DNA of 64,000 nt from assembly GCF_051401765.1 (NCBI RefSeq), contig NW_027480494.1:1364001-1428000 (forward strand), written 5' to 3'. Positions 1-12,034 of the stretch are shown here, piece by piece. The position numbers and the translations under genes are program-made. This DNA is from Calliopsis andreniformis (lineage: Eukaryota > Arthropoda > Insecta > Hymenoptera > Andrenidae). The notes under the pieces are model-generated. The model saw only the letters and a program-made list of their open reading frames with translations, searched no databases and had not been told where the DNA came from. The stretch's first letter is position 1. Each line of letters begins with the position of its first letter.

Positions 1-560
1 GCCATAGCCATAGCCATAGCCATAGCAGCCATAGCCATAGCCATTGCAGCCATAGCCATAGCCATACCCATAGCAGCCATAGCCATAGCCGTCATAGCCA
101 TAGCCATTAGCCATAGCAGCCATAGCCATAGCCATAGCCATAGCAGCCATAGCCATAGCAATAGCAGCCATAGCAATAGCCATAGCAGCCATAACCACAG
201 CCATAGCAGCCATAGCCATAGCCATAGCAGCCACAGCCAGAGCCACAGCAGCCGTACACATAGCCCTAGCCTTGGCAGCCATAGACATAACCATAGCCAT
301 AGCAGCCATAGCCATAGCAATAGCAGCCATATCAATAGCCATAGCAGCCATAACCACAGCCATAGCAGCCATAGCCATAGCCATAGCAGCCAGAGCCAGA
401 GCCACAGCAGCCGTAGACATAGCCATAGCCTTAGCAGCCATAGACATAGCCATAGCCATAGCAGCAATAGCCATGGCCATAGTAGCCAAAGCCATAGCCA
501 TAGCAGCCATATCCATAGACATAGCCATAGCAGCCATAGCCATAGCCACAGCCATAGCCA
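1..560 (+). repeat. Block truncated by window edge, related to 4541-5255
   Basis: This segment matches 4541-5255 (offset 4540, becoming 4699 after a 159-bp local duplication in the later copy), and also the regions near 11925-12480 and 17563-18115. Shared fingerprints are an ATTGC variant, a CCC variant, the GCCATTA insertion, and the CCCTAGCCTTGG stretch at about 262-276. The match ends near 560, where this copy continues with CACAGCC while the copy near 5250 changes to a CAATAGC variant. The left end is cut by the window. Confidence 0.8.
105..110 (+). other. Frame-rotating 1-bp insertion, site 1
   Basis: GCCATA is replaced by GCCATTA, one extra T. The usual context is GCCGTC and two ordinary hexamers upstream, then CCATAGCAGCC downstream. 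Effects by phase are as follows. On + Ala-Ile becomes Ser-His, and Ser-His ends at CAT-TAG. On - Trp-Leu becomes Met-Ala, Met-Ala becomes Tyr-Gly, and Tyr-Gly ends at TAA. Downstream sites are listed separately with their spacing. Confidence 0.95.
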
Positions 561-884
561 TAGCCACAGCCATAGCCATTGCCATAGCAGCCATAGCCAT
601 AGCCATAGCAGCCATAGCCATAGGCATAGCAGCCATAGCCATAGCCATAGCAGTCATAGCCATAGCCATAGCAGTCATAGCCATAGCCATAGCCATAACA
701 GCCATAGCCATAGCAGCCATAGGCATACCCATAGCTGCCGGAGCCAGAGCCACAGCAGCCGTAGACATAGCCATAATCTTAGCAGCCATAGCCGTAACCA
801 TAGCCATAGCAGCCATATCCATAGCCATAGCAGCCATACCAATGGCCATAGTAGCCAAAGCCGTAGTCATAGCAGACATAGCCA
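561..884 (+). repeat. Repeat mosaic between two higher-order blocks
   Basis: This stretch consists of ordinary units with a GCCGGAGCC landmark near 737 and an ACCAATGGCC landmark near 839. Similar landmark order occurs near 3120-3250 and 10504-10632, so it is a further member of the same family. I could not assign it cleanly to one duplication. It contains no gene. Confidence 0.6.
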
Positions 885-2045
885 TAGCCATAGCCATAGC
901 AGCCATAGCCATAGCCATAGCGACCATAGCCATAGCCATAGCAGCCGTATCCACAGCCATAGTAGCCATAGCCATAGCCATAGCAGCAATAGCCATTGCC
1001 ATAGCTGCCATAGCCATGGCCATAGTAGCCAAAGCCATAGTCATAGCAGCCATAGCCATAGACATAGACATAGCCATAGCAGCCATAGCCATAGCCATAG
1101 CCATAGCCATAGCCATAGCAGCCATAGCCATAGCCGTAGCAGCCATAGCCATAGCCATAGCAGCCATAGCAGCCATAGCGATAGCCATAGCAGCCATAGG
1201 CATACCCATAGCAGCCGGAGCCAGAGCCACAGCAGCCGTAGACATAGCCATAGCCTTAGCATCCATAGCCATAACCATAGCCATAGCAGCCATAGCCATA
1301 GCCATAGCAGTCATAGCCATAGCCATAGCCATAACAGCCATAGCCATAGCAGCCATAGCCATAGCCATAGCCATAGCCGTAGCAGCCATAGCCATAGCCA
1401 TAGCAGCCATAGCCATAGCCATAGCAGCCATAGCCATAGCCAGAGCAGCCATAGCCAAAGCCATAGCAGCCATAGCCATAGCCATAGCAGCCATAGGCAT
1501 AGCCATACCCATAGCAGCCATAGCCATTGCCATAGCAGTCATAGCTATAGCCATAGCCATAGCAGCCATAGCCATAGCCATAGCCATAGTAGCCAAAGCC
1601 GTAGCCATAGCAGCCATAGCCATAGCCATAGCCATAGCAGCCATAGCCATAGCCATAGCGACCATAGCCATAGCCATAGCAGTCATAGCCATAGCCATAG
1701 CCATAGCAGCCATAGCCATAGCCATAGCCATAGCAGCCATAGCCATAGCCATAGCAGCCATAGCCATAGCCATAGCAGACATAGCCACAGCCATAGCAGC
1801 CACAGCCATAGCCATAGCTGCCATAGGCATAGCCATACCCATAGCAGCCATAGACATAGCCATAGCAGCCATAGCCACAGCCATAGCCATAGCAGCCGTA
1901 TCCATAGCCATAGCCATAGCAGCCGTATCCACAGCCATAGTAGCCATAGCCATAGCTATAGCAGCCATAACCGTAGCCATAGCAGCCATAGCGATAGCCA
2001 TAGCAGCCGTAGGCAGAGCCATAGCAGCCATAGCTATATCCATAG

Positions 2046-2060
2046 CAGACACACACATAG
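2046..2060 (+). repeat. ACACACAC landmark (first of about 23)
   Basis: CAGACACACACATAG interrupts the hexamer pattern, flanked by ATATCCATAG on the left and a CATAATCATAG stretch on the right. The same landmark recurs near 3714, 6414, 7768, 9491, 11099, 13641, 14996, 15396, 16737, 19631, 21046, 22511, 24406, 30327 (AAACAC form), 36234, 38027, 39128, 40920, 43447 (CACAGATAG form), 44345, 49969 and 59961 (CACACGTAG form). It is a practical marker for aligning higher-order copies. It was probably inherited from one ancestral unit, and I infer no function. Confidence 0.85.
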
Positions 2061-4644
2061 CCACAGCCATAGCAGCCATAATCATAGCCATAGCCATAGC
2101 AGCCAATGCCATAGCCATAGCCATAGCAGCTGTAGCCATTGCTAAAACGGCCATAGCCATAGCCACAGCAGCCTTAGCCATAGCCATAGCCATAGCAGAC
2201 ATAGCCATAGCCATAGCCATAGCAGCCTTGGCCGTAGCCATAGTCATAGCAGACATAGCCATAGCCATAGCCATAGCAGCCATAGCCATAGTCATAGCAG
2301 CCGTAGCCATAGCAGCCGCAGCCATAGCCATAGCCATAGCAGCCATTGCCATAGCCGTTGCAGCCATAACCACAGCCATAGCAGCCATAGCCATAGCCAT
2401 AGCAGCCATAGGCATAGCCATAGCAGCCAGAGCCAGAGCCGCAGCAGCCGTAGACATAGCCATAGCCTTAGCAGCCATAGACATAACCATAGCCATAGCA
2501 GCAATAGCCATTGCCATAGCTGCCATAGCCATGGCCATAGTAGCCAAAGCCATAGTCATAGCAGCCATAGCCATAGACATAGACATAGCCATAGCAGCCA
2601 TAGCCATAGCCATAGCCATAGCCATAGCCATAGCAGCCATAGCCATAGCCGTAGCAGCCATAGCCATAGCCATAGCAGCCATAGCAGCCATAGCGATAGC
2701 CATAGCAGCCATAGGCATACCCATAGCAGCCGGAGCCAGAGCCACAGCAGCCGTAGACATAGCCATAGCCTTAGCATCCATAGCCATAACCATAGCCATA
2801 GCAGCCATAGCCATAGCCATAGCAGTCATAGCCATAGCCATAGCCATAACAGCCATAGCCATAGCAGCCATTGCCATAGCCATAGCCATAGCCGTAGCAG
2901 CCATAGCCATAGCCATAGCAGCCATAGCCATAGCCATAGCAGCCATAGCCATAGCCATAGCAGTCATAGCCATAGCCATAGCCATAACAGCCATAGCCAT
3001 GGCAGCCATAGTCATAGCCACAGCCATAGCCATAGCAGCCATAGCCATAGCCATAGCAGCCATAGCCATAGCCATAGCAGCCATAGCGATAGCCATAGCA
3101 GCCATAGGCATACCCATAGCTGCCGGAGCCAGAGCCACAGCAGCCGTAGACATAGCCATAACCTTAGCAGCCATAGCCATAACCATAGCCATAGCAGCCA
3201 TATCCATAGCCATAGCAGCCATATCCATAGCCATAGCAGCCATACCAATGGCCATAGTAGCCAAAGCCGTAGCCATAGCAGCCATAGCCATAGCCATAGC
3301 CATAGCAGCCATAGCCATAGCCATAGCGGCCATAGCCATAGCCATAGCAGTCATAGCCATAGCCATAGCCATAGCAGCCATAGCCATAGCCATAGCCATA
3401 GCAGCCATAGCCACAGCCATAGCAGCCATAGCCATAGCCATAGCAGACATAGCCACAGCCATAGCAGCCATAGCCATAGCCATAGCTGCCATAGGCATAG
3501 CCATACCCATAGCAGCCATAGACATAGCCATAGCAGCCATAGCCACAGCCATAGCCATAGCAGCCGTATCCATAGCCATAGCCATAGCAGCCGTATCCAC
3601 AGCCATAGTAGCCATAGCCATAGCCATAGCAGCCATAACCGTAGCCATAGCAGCCATAGCGATAGCCATAGCAACCGTAGGCAGAGCCATAGCAGCCATA
3701 GCTATATCCATAGCAGACACACACATAGCCACAGCCATAGCAGCCATAATCATAGCCATAGCCATAGCAGCCAATGCCATAGCCATATCCATAGCAGCTG
3801 TAGCCATTGCCAAAGCGGCCATAGCCGTAGCCACAGCAGCCTTAGCCATAGCCATAGCCATAGCAGACATAGCCATAGCCATAGCAGCCAGAGCCAGAGC
3901 CGCAGCAGCCGTAGACATAGCCACAGCCTTAGCAGCCATAGACACAACCATAGCCATAGCAGCAATAGACATTGCCATAGCTGCCATAGCCATGGCCATA
4001 GTAGCCAAAGCCATAGTCATAGCAGCCATAGCCATAGACATAGACAGAGCCATAGCAGCCTTAGCCATAGCCATAGCCATAGCCATAGCCATAGCAGCCA
4101 TAGCCATAGCCGTAGCAGCCATAGCCATAGCCATAGCAGCCATAGCAGCCATAGCGATAGCCATAGCAGCCATAGGCATACCCATAGCAGCCGGAGCCAG
4201 AGCCACAGCAGCCGTAGACATAGCCATAGCCTTAGCATTCATAGCCATAACCATAGCCATAGCAGCCATAGCCATAGCCATAGCAGTCATAGCCATAGCG
4301 ATAGCCATAACAGCCATAGCCATAGCAGCCATAGCCATAGCCATAGCCATAGCCGTAGCAGCCATAGCCATAGCCATAGCAGCCATAGCCATAGCCATAG
4401 CAGCCATAGCCATAGCCAGAGCAGCCATAGCCAAAGCCATAGCAGCCATAGCCATAGCCATAGCAGCCATAGGCATAGCCATACCCATAGCAGCCATAGC
4501 CATAGCCATAGCAGTCATAGCTATAGCCATAGCCATAGCAGCCATAGCCATAGCCATAGCCATAGCAGCCATAGCCATAGCCATTGCAGCCATAGCCATA
4601 GCCATACCCATAGCAGCCATAGCCATAGCCGTCATAGCCATAGC

Positions 4645-4650
4645 CATTAG
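4645..4650 (+). other. Insertion site 2
   Basis: 4540 bp after site 1; inside copy A. Confidence 0.95.
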
Positions 4651-4770
4651 CCATAGCAGCCATAGCCATAGCCATAGCCATAGCAGCCATAGCCATAGCA
4701 ATAGCAGCCATAGCAATAGCCATAGCAGCCATAACCACAGCCATAGCAGCCATAGCCATAGCCATAGCAG

Positions 4771-5088
4771 CCACAGCCAGAGCCACAGCAGCCGTAGACA
4801 TAGCCCTAGCCTTGGCAGCCATAGACATAACCATAGCCATAGCAGCCATAGCCATAGCAATAGCAGCCATATCAATAGCCATAGCAGCCATAACCACAGC
4901 CATAGCAGCCATAGCCATAGCCATAGCAGCCACAGCCAGAGCCACAGCAGCCGTAGACATAGCCCTAGCCTTGGCAGCCATAGACATAACCATAGCCATA
5001 GCAGCCATAGCCATAGCAATAGCAGCCATATCAATAGCCATAGCAGCCATAACCACAGCCATAGCAGCCATAGCCATAGCCATAGCAG
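4771..5088 (+). repeat. 159-bp tandem duplication
   Basis: Two adjacent 159-bp copies (4771-4929 and 4930-5088) each contain CACAGCCAGAGCC, GTAGACATAGCCCTAG, TTGGCAGCC and ATATCAATAGCC. The related regions at the window start and near 12155 have only one copy, so this is a gain private to copy A. Confidence 0.85.
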
Positions 5089-8000
5089 CCAGAGCCACAG
5101 CCACAGCAGCCGTAGACATAGCCATAGCCTTAGCAGCCATAGACATAGCCATAGCCATAGCAGCAATAGCCATGGCCATAGTAGCCAAAGCCATAGCCAT
5201 AGCAGCCATATCCATAGACATAGCCATAGCAGCCATAGCCATAGCCACAGCCATAGCCATAGCAATAGCAGCCATAACCGTAGCCATAGCGACCATAGCC
5301 ATAGCCATAGCAGCCGTATCCACAGCCATAGTAGCCATAGCCATAGCCATAGCAGCAATAGCCATTGCCATAGCTGCCATAGCCATGGCCATAGTAGCCA
5401 AAGCCATAGTCATAGCAGCCATAGCCATAGACATAGACATAGCCATAGCAGCCATAGCCATAGCCATAGCCATAGCCATAGCCATAGCAGCCATAGCCAT
5501 AGCCGTAGCAGCCATAGCCATAGCCATAGCAGCCATAGCAGCCATAGCGATAGCCATAGCAGCCATAGGCATACACATAGCAGCCGGAGCCAGAGCCACA
5601 GCAGCCGTAGACATAGCCATAGCCTTAGCATCCATAGCCATAACCATAGCCATAGCAGCCATAGCCATAGCCATAGCAGTCATAGCCATAGCCATAGCCA
5701 TAACAGCCATAGCCATAGCAGCCATAGCCATAGCCATAGCCATAGCCGTAGCAGCCATAGCCATAGCCATAGCAGCCATAGCCATAGCCATAGCAGCCAT
5801 AGCCATAGCCAGAGCAGCCATAGCCAAAGCCATAGCAGCCATAGCCATAGCCATAGCAGCCATAGGCATAGCCATACCCATAGCAGCCATAGCCATAGCC
5901 ATAGCAGTCATAGCTATAGCCATAGCCATAGCAGCCATAGCCATAGCCATAGCCATAGTAGCCAAAGCCGTAGCCATAGCAGCCATAGCCATAGCCATAG
6001 CCATAGCAGCCATAGCCATAGCCATAGCGACCATAGCCATAGCCATAGCAGTCATAGCCATAGCCATAGCCATAGCAGCCATAGCCATAGCCATAGCCAT
6101 AGCAGCCATAGCCATAGCCATAGCAGCCATAGCCATAGCCATAGCAGACATAGCCACAGCCATAGCAGCCATAGCCATAGCCATAGCTGCCATAGGCATA
6201 GCCATACCCATAGCAGCCATAGACATAGCCATAGCAGCCATAGCCACAGCCATAGCCATAGCAGCCGTATCCATAGCCATAGCCATAGCAGCCGTATCCA
6301 CAGCCATAGTAGCCATAGCCATAGCCATAGCAGCCATAACCGTAGCCATAGCAGCCATAGCGATAGCCATAGCAGCCGTAGGCAGAGCCATAGCAGCCAT
6401 AGCTATATCCATAGCAGACACACACATAGCCACAGCCATAGCAGCCATAATCATAGCCATAGCCATAGCAGCCAATGCCATAGCCATAGCCATAGCAGCT
6501 GTAGCCATTGCTAAAACGGCCATAGCCATAGCCACAGCAGCCTTAGCCATAGCCATAGCCATAGCAGACATAGCCATAGCCATAGCCATAGCAGCCTTGG
6601 CCGTAGCCATAGTCATAGCAGACATAGCCATAGCCATAGCCATAGCAGCCATAGCCATAGTCATAGCAGCCGTAGCCATAGCAGCCGCAGCCATAGCCAT
6701 AGCCATAGCAGCCATTGCCATAGCCATTGCAGCCATAACCACAGCCATAGCAGCCATAGCCATAGCCATAGCAGCCATAGGCATAGCCATAGCAGCCAGA
6801 GCCAGAGCCGCAGCAGCCGTAGACATAGCCATAGCCATAGCAGCCATAGCCATAGCCGTAGCAGCCATAGCCATAGCCATAGCAGCCATAGCAGCCATAG
6901 CGATAGCCATAGCAGCCATAGGCATACCCATAGCAGCCGGAGCCAGAGCCACAGCAGCCGTAGACATAGCCATAGCCTTAGCATCCATAGCCATAACCAT
7001 AGCCATAGCAGCCATAGCCATAGCCATAGCAGTCATAGCCATAGCCATAGCCATAACAGCCATAGCCATAGCAGCCATAGCCATAGCCATAGCCATAGCC
7101 GTAGCAGCCATAGCCATAGCCATAGCAGCCATAGCCATAGCCATAGCAGCCATAGCCATAGCCAGAGCAGCCATAGCCAAAGCCATAGCAGCCATAGCCA
7201 TAGCCATAGCAGCCATAGGCATAGCCATACCCATAGCAGCCATAGCCATAGCCATAGCAGTCATAGCTATAGCCATAGCCATAGCAGCCATAGCCATAGC
7301 CATAGCCATAGTAGCCAAAGCCGTAGCCATAGCAGCCATAGCCATAGCCATAGCCATAGCAGCCATAGCCATAGCCATAGCGACCATAGCCATAGCCATA
7401 GCAGTCATAGCCATAGCCATAGCCATAGCAGCCATAGCCATAGCCATAGCCATAGCAGCCATAGCCATAGCCATAGCAGCCATAGCCATAGCCATAGCAG
7501 ACATAGCCACAGCCATAGCAGCCATAGCCATAGCCATAGCTGCCATAGGCATAGCCATACCCATAGCAGCCATAGACATAGCCATAGCAGCCATAGCCAC
7601 AGCCATAGCCATAGCAGCCGTATCCATAGCCATAGCCATAGCAGCCGTATCCACAGCCATAGTAGCCATAGCCATAGCCATAGCAGCCATAACCGTAGCC
7701 ATAGCAGCCATAGCGATAGCCATAGCAGCCGTAGGCAGAGCCATAGCAGCCATAGCTATATCCATAGCAGACACACACATAGCCACAGCCATAGCAGCCA
7801 TAATCATAGCCATAGCCATAGCAGCCAATGCCATAGCCATAGCCATAGCAGCTGTAGCCATTGCTAAAACGGCCATAGCCATAGCCACAGCAGCCTTAGC
7901 CATAGCCATAGCCATAGCAGACATAGCCATAGCCATAGCCATAGCAGCCTTGGCCGTAGCCATAGTCATAGCAGACATAGCCATAGCCATAGCCATAGCA

Positions 8001-11000
8001 GCCATAGCCATAGTCATAGCAGCCGTAGCCATAGCAGCCGCAGCCATAGCCATAGCCATAGCAGCCATTGCCATAGCCATTGCAGCCATAACCACAGCCA
8101 TAGCAGCCATAGCCATAGCCATAGCAGCCATAGGCATAGCCATAGCAGCCAGAGCCAGAGCCGCAGCAGCCGTAGACATAGCCATAGCCTTAGCATCCAT
8201 AGCCATAACCATAGCCATAGCAGCCATAGCCATAGCCATAGCCATAGCCGTAGCAGCCATAGCCATAGCCATAGCCATAGCAGCCATAGCCATAGCCATA
8301 GCGGCCATAGCCATAGCCATAGCAGCCATAGCCATAGCCATAGCAGCCATAGCCATAGCCATAGCGACCATAGCCATAGCCATAGCAGCCGTATCCACAG
8401 CCATAGTAGCCATAGCCATAGCCATAGCAGCAATAGCCATTGCCATAGCTGCCATAGCCATGGCCATAGTAGCCAAAGCCATAGTCATAGCAGCCATAGC
8501 CATAGACATAGACATAGCCATAGCAGCCATAGCCATAGCCATAGCCATAGCCATAGCCATAGCAGCCATAGCCATAGCCGTAGCAGCCATAGCTATAGCC
8601 ATAGCAGCCATAGCAGCCATAGCGATAGCCATAGCAGCCATAGGCATACCCATAGCAGCCGGAGCCAGAGCCACAGCAGCCGTAGACATAGCCATAGCCT
8701 TAGCATCCATAGCCATAACCATAGCCATAGCAGCCATAGCCATAGCCATAGCAGTCATAGCCATAGCCATAGCCATAACAGCCATAGCCATAGCAGCCAT
8801 AGCCATAGCCATAGCCATAGCCGTAGCAGCCATAGCCATAGCCATAGCAGCCATAGCCATAGCCATAGCAGCCATAGCCATAGCCAGAGCAGCCATAGCC
8901 AAAGCCATAGCAGCCATAGCCATAGCCATAGCAGCCATAGGCATAGCCATACCCATAGCAGCCATAGCCATTGCCATAGCAGTCATAGCTATAGCCATAG
9001 CCATAGCAGCCATAGCCATAGCCATAGCCATAGTAGCCAAAGCCGTAGCCATAGCAGCCATAGCCATAGCCATAGCCATAGCAGCCATAGCCATAGCCAT
9101 AGCGACCATAGCCATAGCCATAGCAGTCATAGCCATAGCCATAGCCATAGCAGCCATAGCCATAGCCATAGCCATAGCAGCCATAGCCATAGCCATAGCA
9201 GCCATAGCCATAGCCATAGCAGACATAGCCACAGCCATAGCAGCCACAGCCATAGCCATAGCTGCCATAGGCATAGCCATACCCATAGCTGCCATAGACA
9301 TAGCCATAGCAGCCATAGCCACAGCCATAGCCATAGCAGCCGTATCCATAGCCATAGCCATAGCAGCCGTATCCACAGCCATAGTAGCCATAGCCATAGC
9401 CATAGCAGCCATAACCGTAGCCATAGCAGCCATAGCGATAGCCATAGCAGCCGTAGGCAGAGCCATAGCTGCCATAGCTATATCCATAGCAGACACACAC
9501 ATAGCCACAGCCATAGCAGCCATAATCATAGCCATAGCCATAGCAGCCAATGCCATAGCCATAGCCATAGCAGCTGTAGTCATTGCTAAAACGGCCATAG
9601 CCATAGCCACAGCAGCCTTAGCCATAGCCATAGCCATAGCAGACATAGCCATAGCCATAGCGATAGCAGCCTTGGCCATAGTCATAGCAGCCGTAGCCAT
9701 AGCAGCCGCAGCCATAGCCATAGCCATAGCAGCCATTGCCATAGCCGTTGCAGCCATAACCACAGCCATAGCAGCCATAGCCATAGCCATAGCAGCCATA
9801 GGCATAGCCATAGCAGCCAGAGCCAGAGCCGCAGCAGCCGTAGACATAGCCATAGCCTTAGCAGCCATAGACATAACCATAGCCATAGCAGCAATAGCCA
9901 TTGCCATAGCTGCCATAGCCATGGCCATAGTAGCCAAAGCCATAGTCATAGCAGCCATAGCCATAGACATAGACATAGCCATAGCAGCCATAGCCATAGC
10001 CATAGCCATAGCCATAGCCATAGCAGCCATAGCCATAGCCGTAGCAGCCATAGCCATAGCCATAGCAGCCATAGCAGCCATAGCGATAGCCATAGCAGCC
10101 ATAGGCATACCCATAGCAGCCGGAGCCAGAGCCACAGCAGCCGTAGACATAGCCATAGCCTTAGCATCCATAGCCATAACCATAGCCATAGCAGCCATAG
10201 CCATAGCCATAGCAGTCATAGCCATAGCCATAGCCATAACAGCCATAGCCATAGCAGCCATTGCCATAGCCATAGCCATAGCCGTAGCAGCCATAGCCAT
10301 AGCCATAGCAGCCATAGCCATAGCAGCCATAGCCATAGCCATAGCAGTCATAGCCATAGCCATAGCCATAACAGCCATAGCCATGGCAGCCATAGTCATA
10401 GCCACAGCCATAGCCATAGCAGCCATAGCCATAGCCATAGCAGCCATAGCCATAGCCATAGCAGCCATAGCGATAGCCATAGCAGCCATAGGCATACCCA
10501 TAGCTGCCGGAGCCAGAGCCACAGCAGCCGTAGACATAGCCATAACCTTAGCAGCCATAGCCATAATCATAGCCATAGCAGCCATATCCATAGCCATAGC
10601 AGCCATATCCATAGCCATAGCAGCCATACCAATGGCCATAGTAGCCAAAGCCGTAGCCATAGCAGCCATAGCCATAGCCATAGCCATAGCAGCCATAGCC
10701 ATAGCCATAGCGGCCATAGCCATAGCCATAGCAGTCATAGCCATAGCCATAGCCATAGCAGCCATAGCCATAGCCATAGCCATAGCAGCCATAGCCACAG
10801 CCATAGCAGCCATAGCCATAGCCATAGCAGACATAGCCACAGCCATAGCAGCCATAGCCATAGCCATAGCTGCCATAGGCATAGCCATACCCATAGCAGC
10901 CATAGACATAGCCATAGCAGCCATAGCCACAGCCATAGCCATAGCAGCCGTATCCATAGCCATAGCCATAGCAGCCGTATCCACAGCCATAGTAGCCATA

Positions 11001-12028
11001 GCCATAGCCATAGCAGCCATAACCGTAGCCATAGCAGCCATAGCGATAGCCATAGCAACCGTAGGCAGAGCCATAGCAGCCATAGCTATATCCATAGCAG
11101 ACACACACATAGCCACAGCCATAGCAGCCATAATCATAGCCATAGCCATAGCAGCCAATGCCATAGCCATAGCCATAGCAGCTGTAGCCATTGCCAAAGC
11201 GGCCATAGCCGTAGCCACAGCAGCCTTAGCCATAGCCATAGCCATAGCAGACATAGCCATAGCCATAGCAGCCAGAGCCAGAGCCGCAGCAGCCGTAGAC
11301 ATAGCCACAGCCTTAGCAGCCATAGACACAACCATAGCCATAGCAGCAATAGACATTGCCATAGCTGCCATAGCCATGGCCATAGTAGCCAAAGCCATAG
11401 TCATAGCAGCCATAGCCATAGACATAGACAGAGCCATAGCAGCCTTAGCCATAGCCATAGCCATAGCCATAGCCATAGCAGCCATAGCCATAGCCGTAGC
11501 AGCCATAGCCATAGCCATAGCAGCCATAGCAGCCATAGCGATAGCCATAGCAGCCATAGGCATACCCATAGCAGCCGGAGCCAGAGCCACAGCAGCCGTA
11601 GACATAGCCATAGCCTTAGCATCCATAGCCATAACCATAGCCATAGCAGCCATAGCCATAGCCATAGCAGTCATAGCCATAGCGATAGCCATAACAGCCA
11701 TAGCCATAGCAGCCATAGCCATAGCCATAGCCATAGCCGTAGCAGCCATAGCCATAGCCATAGCAGCCATAGCCATAGCCATAGCAGCCATAGCCATAGC
11801 CAGAGCAGCCATAGCCAAAGCCATAGCAGCCATAGCCATAGCCATAGCAGCCATAGGCATAGCCATACCCATAGCAGCCATAGCCATAGCCATAGCAGTC
11901 ATAGCTATAGCCATAGCCATAGCAGCCATAGCCATAGCCATAGCCATAGCAGCCATAGCCATAGCCATTGCAGCCATAGCCATAGCCATACCCATAGCAG
12001 CCATAGCCATAGCCGTCATAGCCATAGC

Positions 12029-12034
12029 CATTAG
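12029..12034 (+). other. Insertion site 3
   Basis: 7384 bp after site 2; the copy-B counterpart of site 2. Confidence 0.95.

Larger units (their letters stand above)
885..8333 (+). repeat. Higher-order repeat, copy A (about 7.45 kb)
   Basis: This block is followed head-to-tail by copy B. Matching fingerprints are offset by 7444 bp at the left (GCGACC at 921 and 8365; ACACACAC at 2050 and 9494). The offset is 7390 bp after a 54-bp loss in copy B near 9.68 kb, 7384 after a further 6-bp loss near 10.32 kb, 7225 after a 159-bp gain in copy A near 4.77 kb, and 7624 after a 399-bp gain in copy B near 14.9 kb. All four indels are multiples of three. The block carries one GCCATTA insertion at 4645. 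Boundaries are accurate to about 20 bp. Confidence 0.88.

Noticed and set aside
470..480. CCATGGCC palindromes as regulatory or recombination sites
   Set aside because: They are a one-base variant of CCATAGCC inherited with the blocks. Nothing ties them to breakpoints.
1256..2056. Keratin-associated-like protein gene on the minus strand
   Set aside because: There is a GTG start, a TAA from a common repeat variant, no unique ends, and identical copies every few kilobases. Resemblance is kept only as a hypothesis on origin.
2046..2060. (AC)n microsatellite or regulatory element
   Set aside because: Only four AC steps, constant in length in nearly all copies, and explained as an inherited variant of GCCACA/GACATA units.
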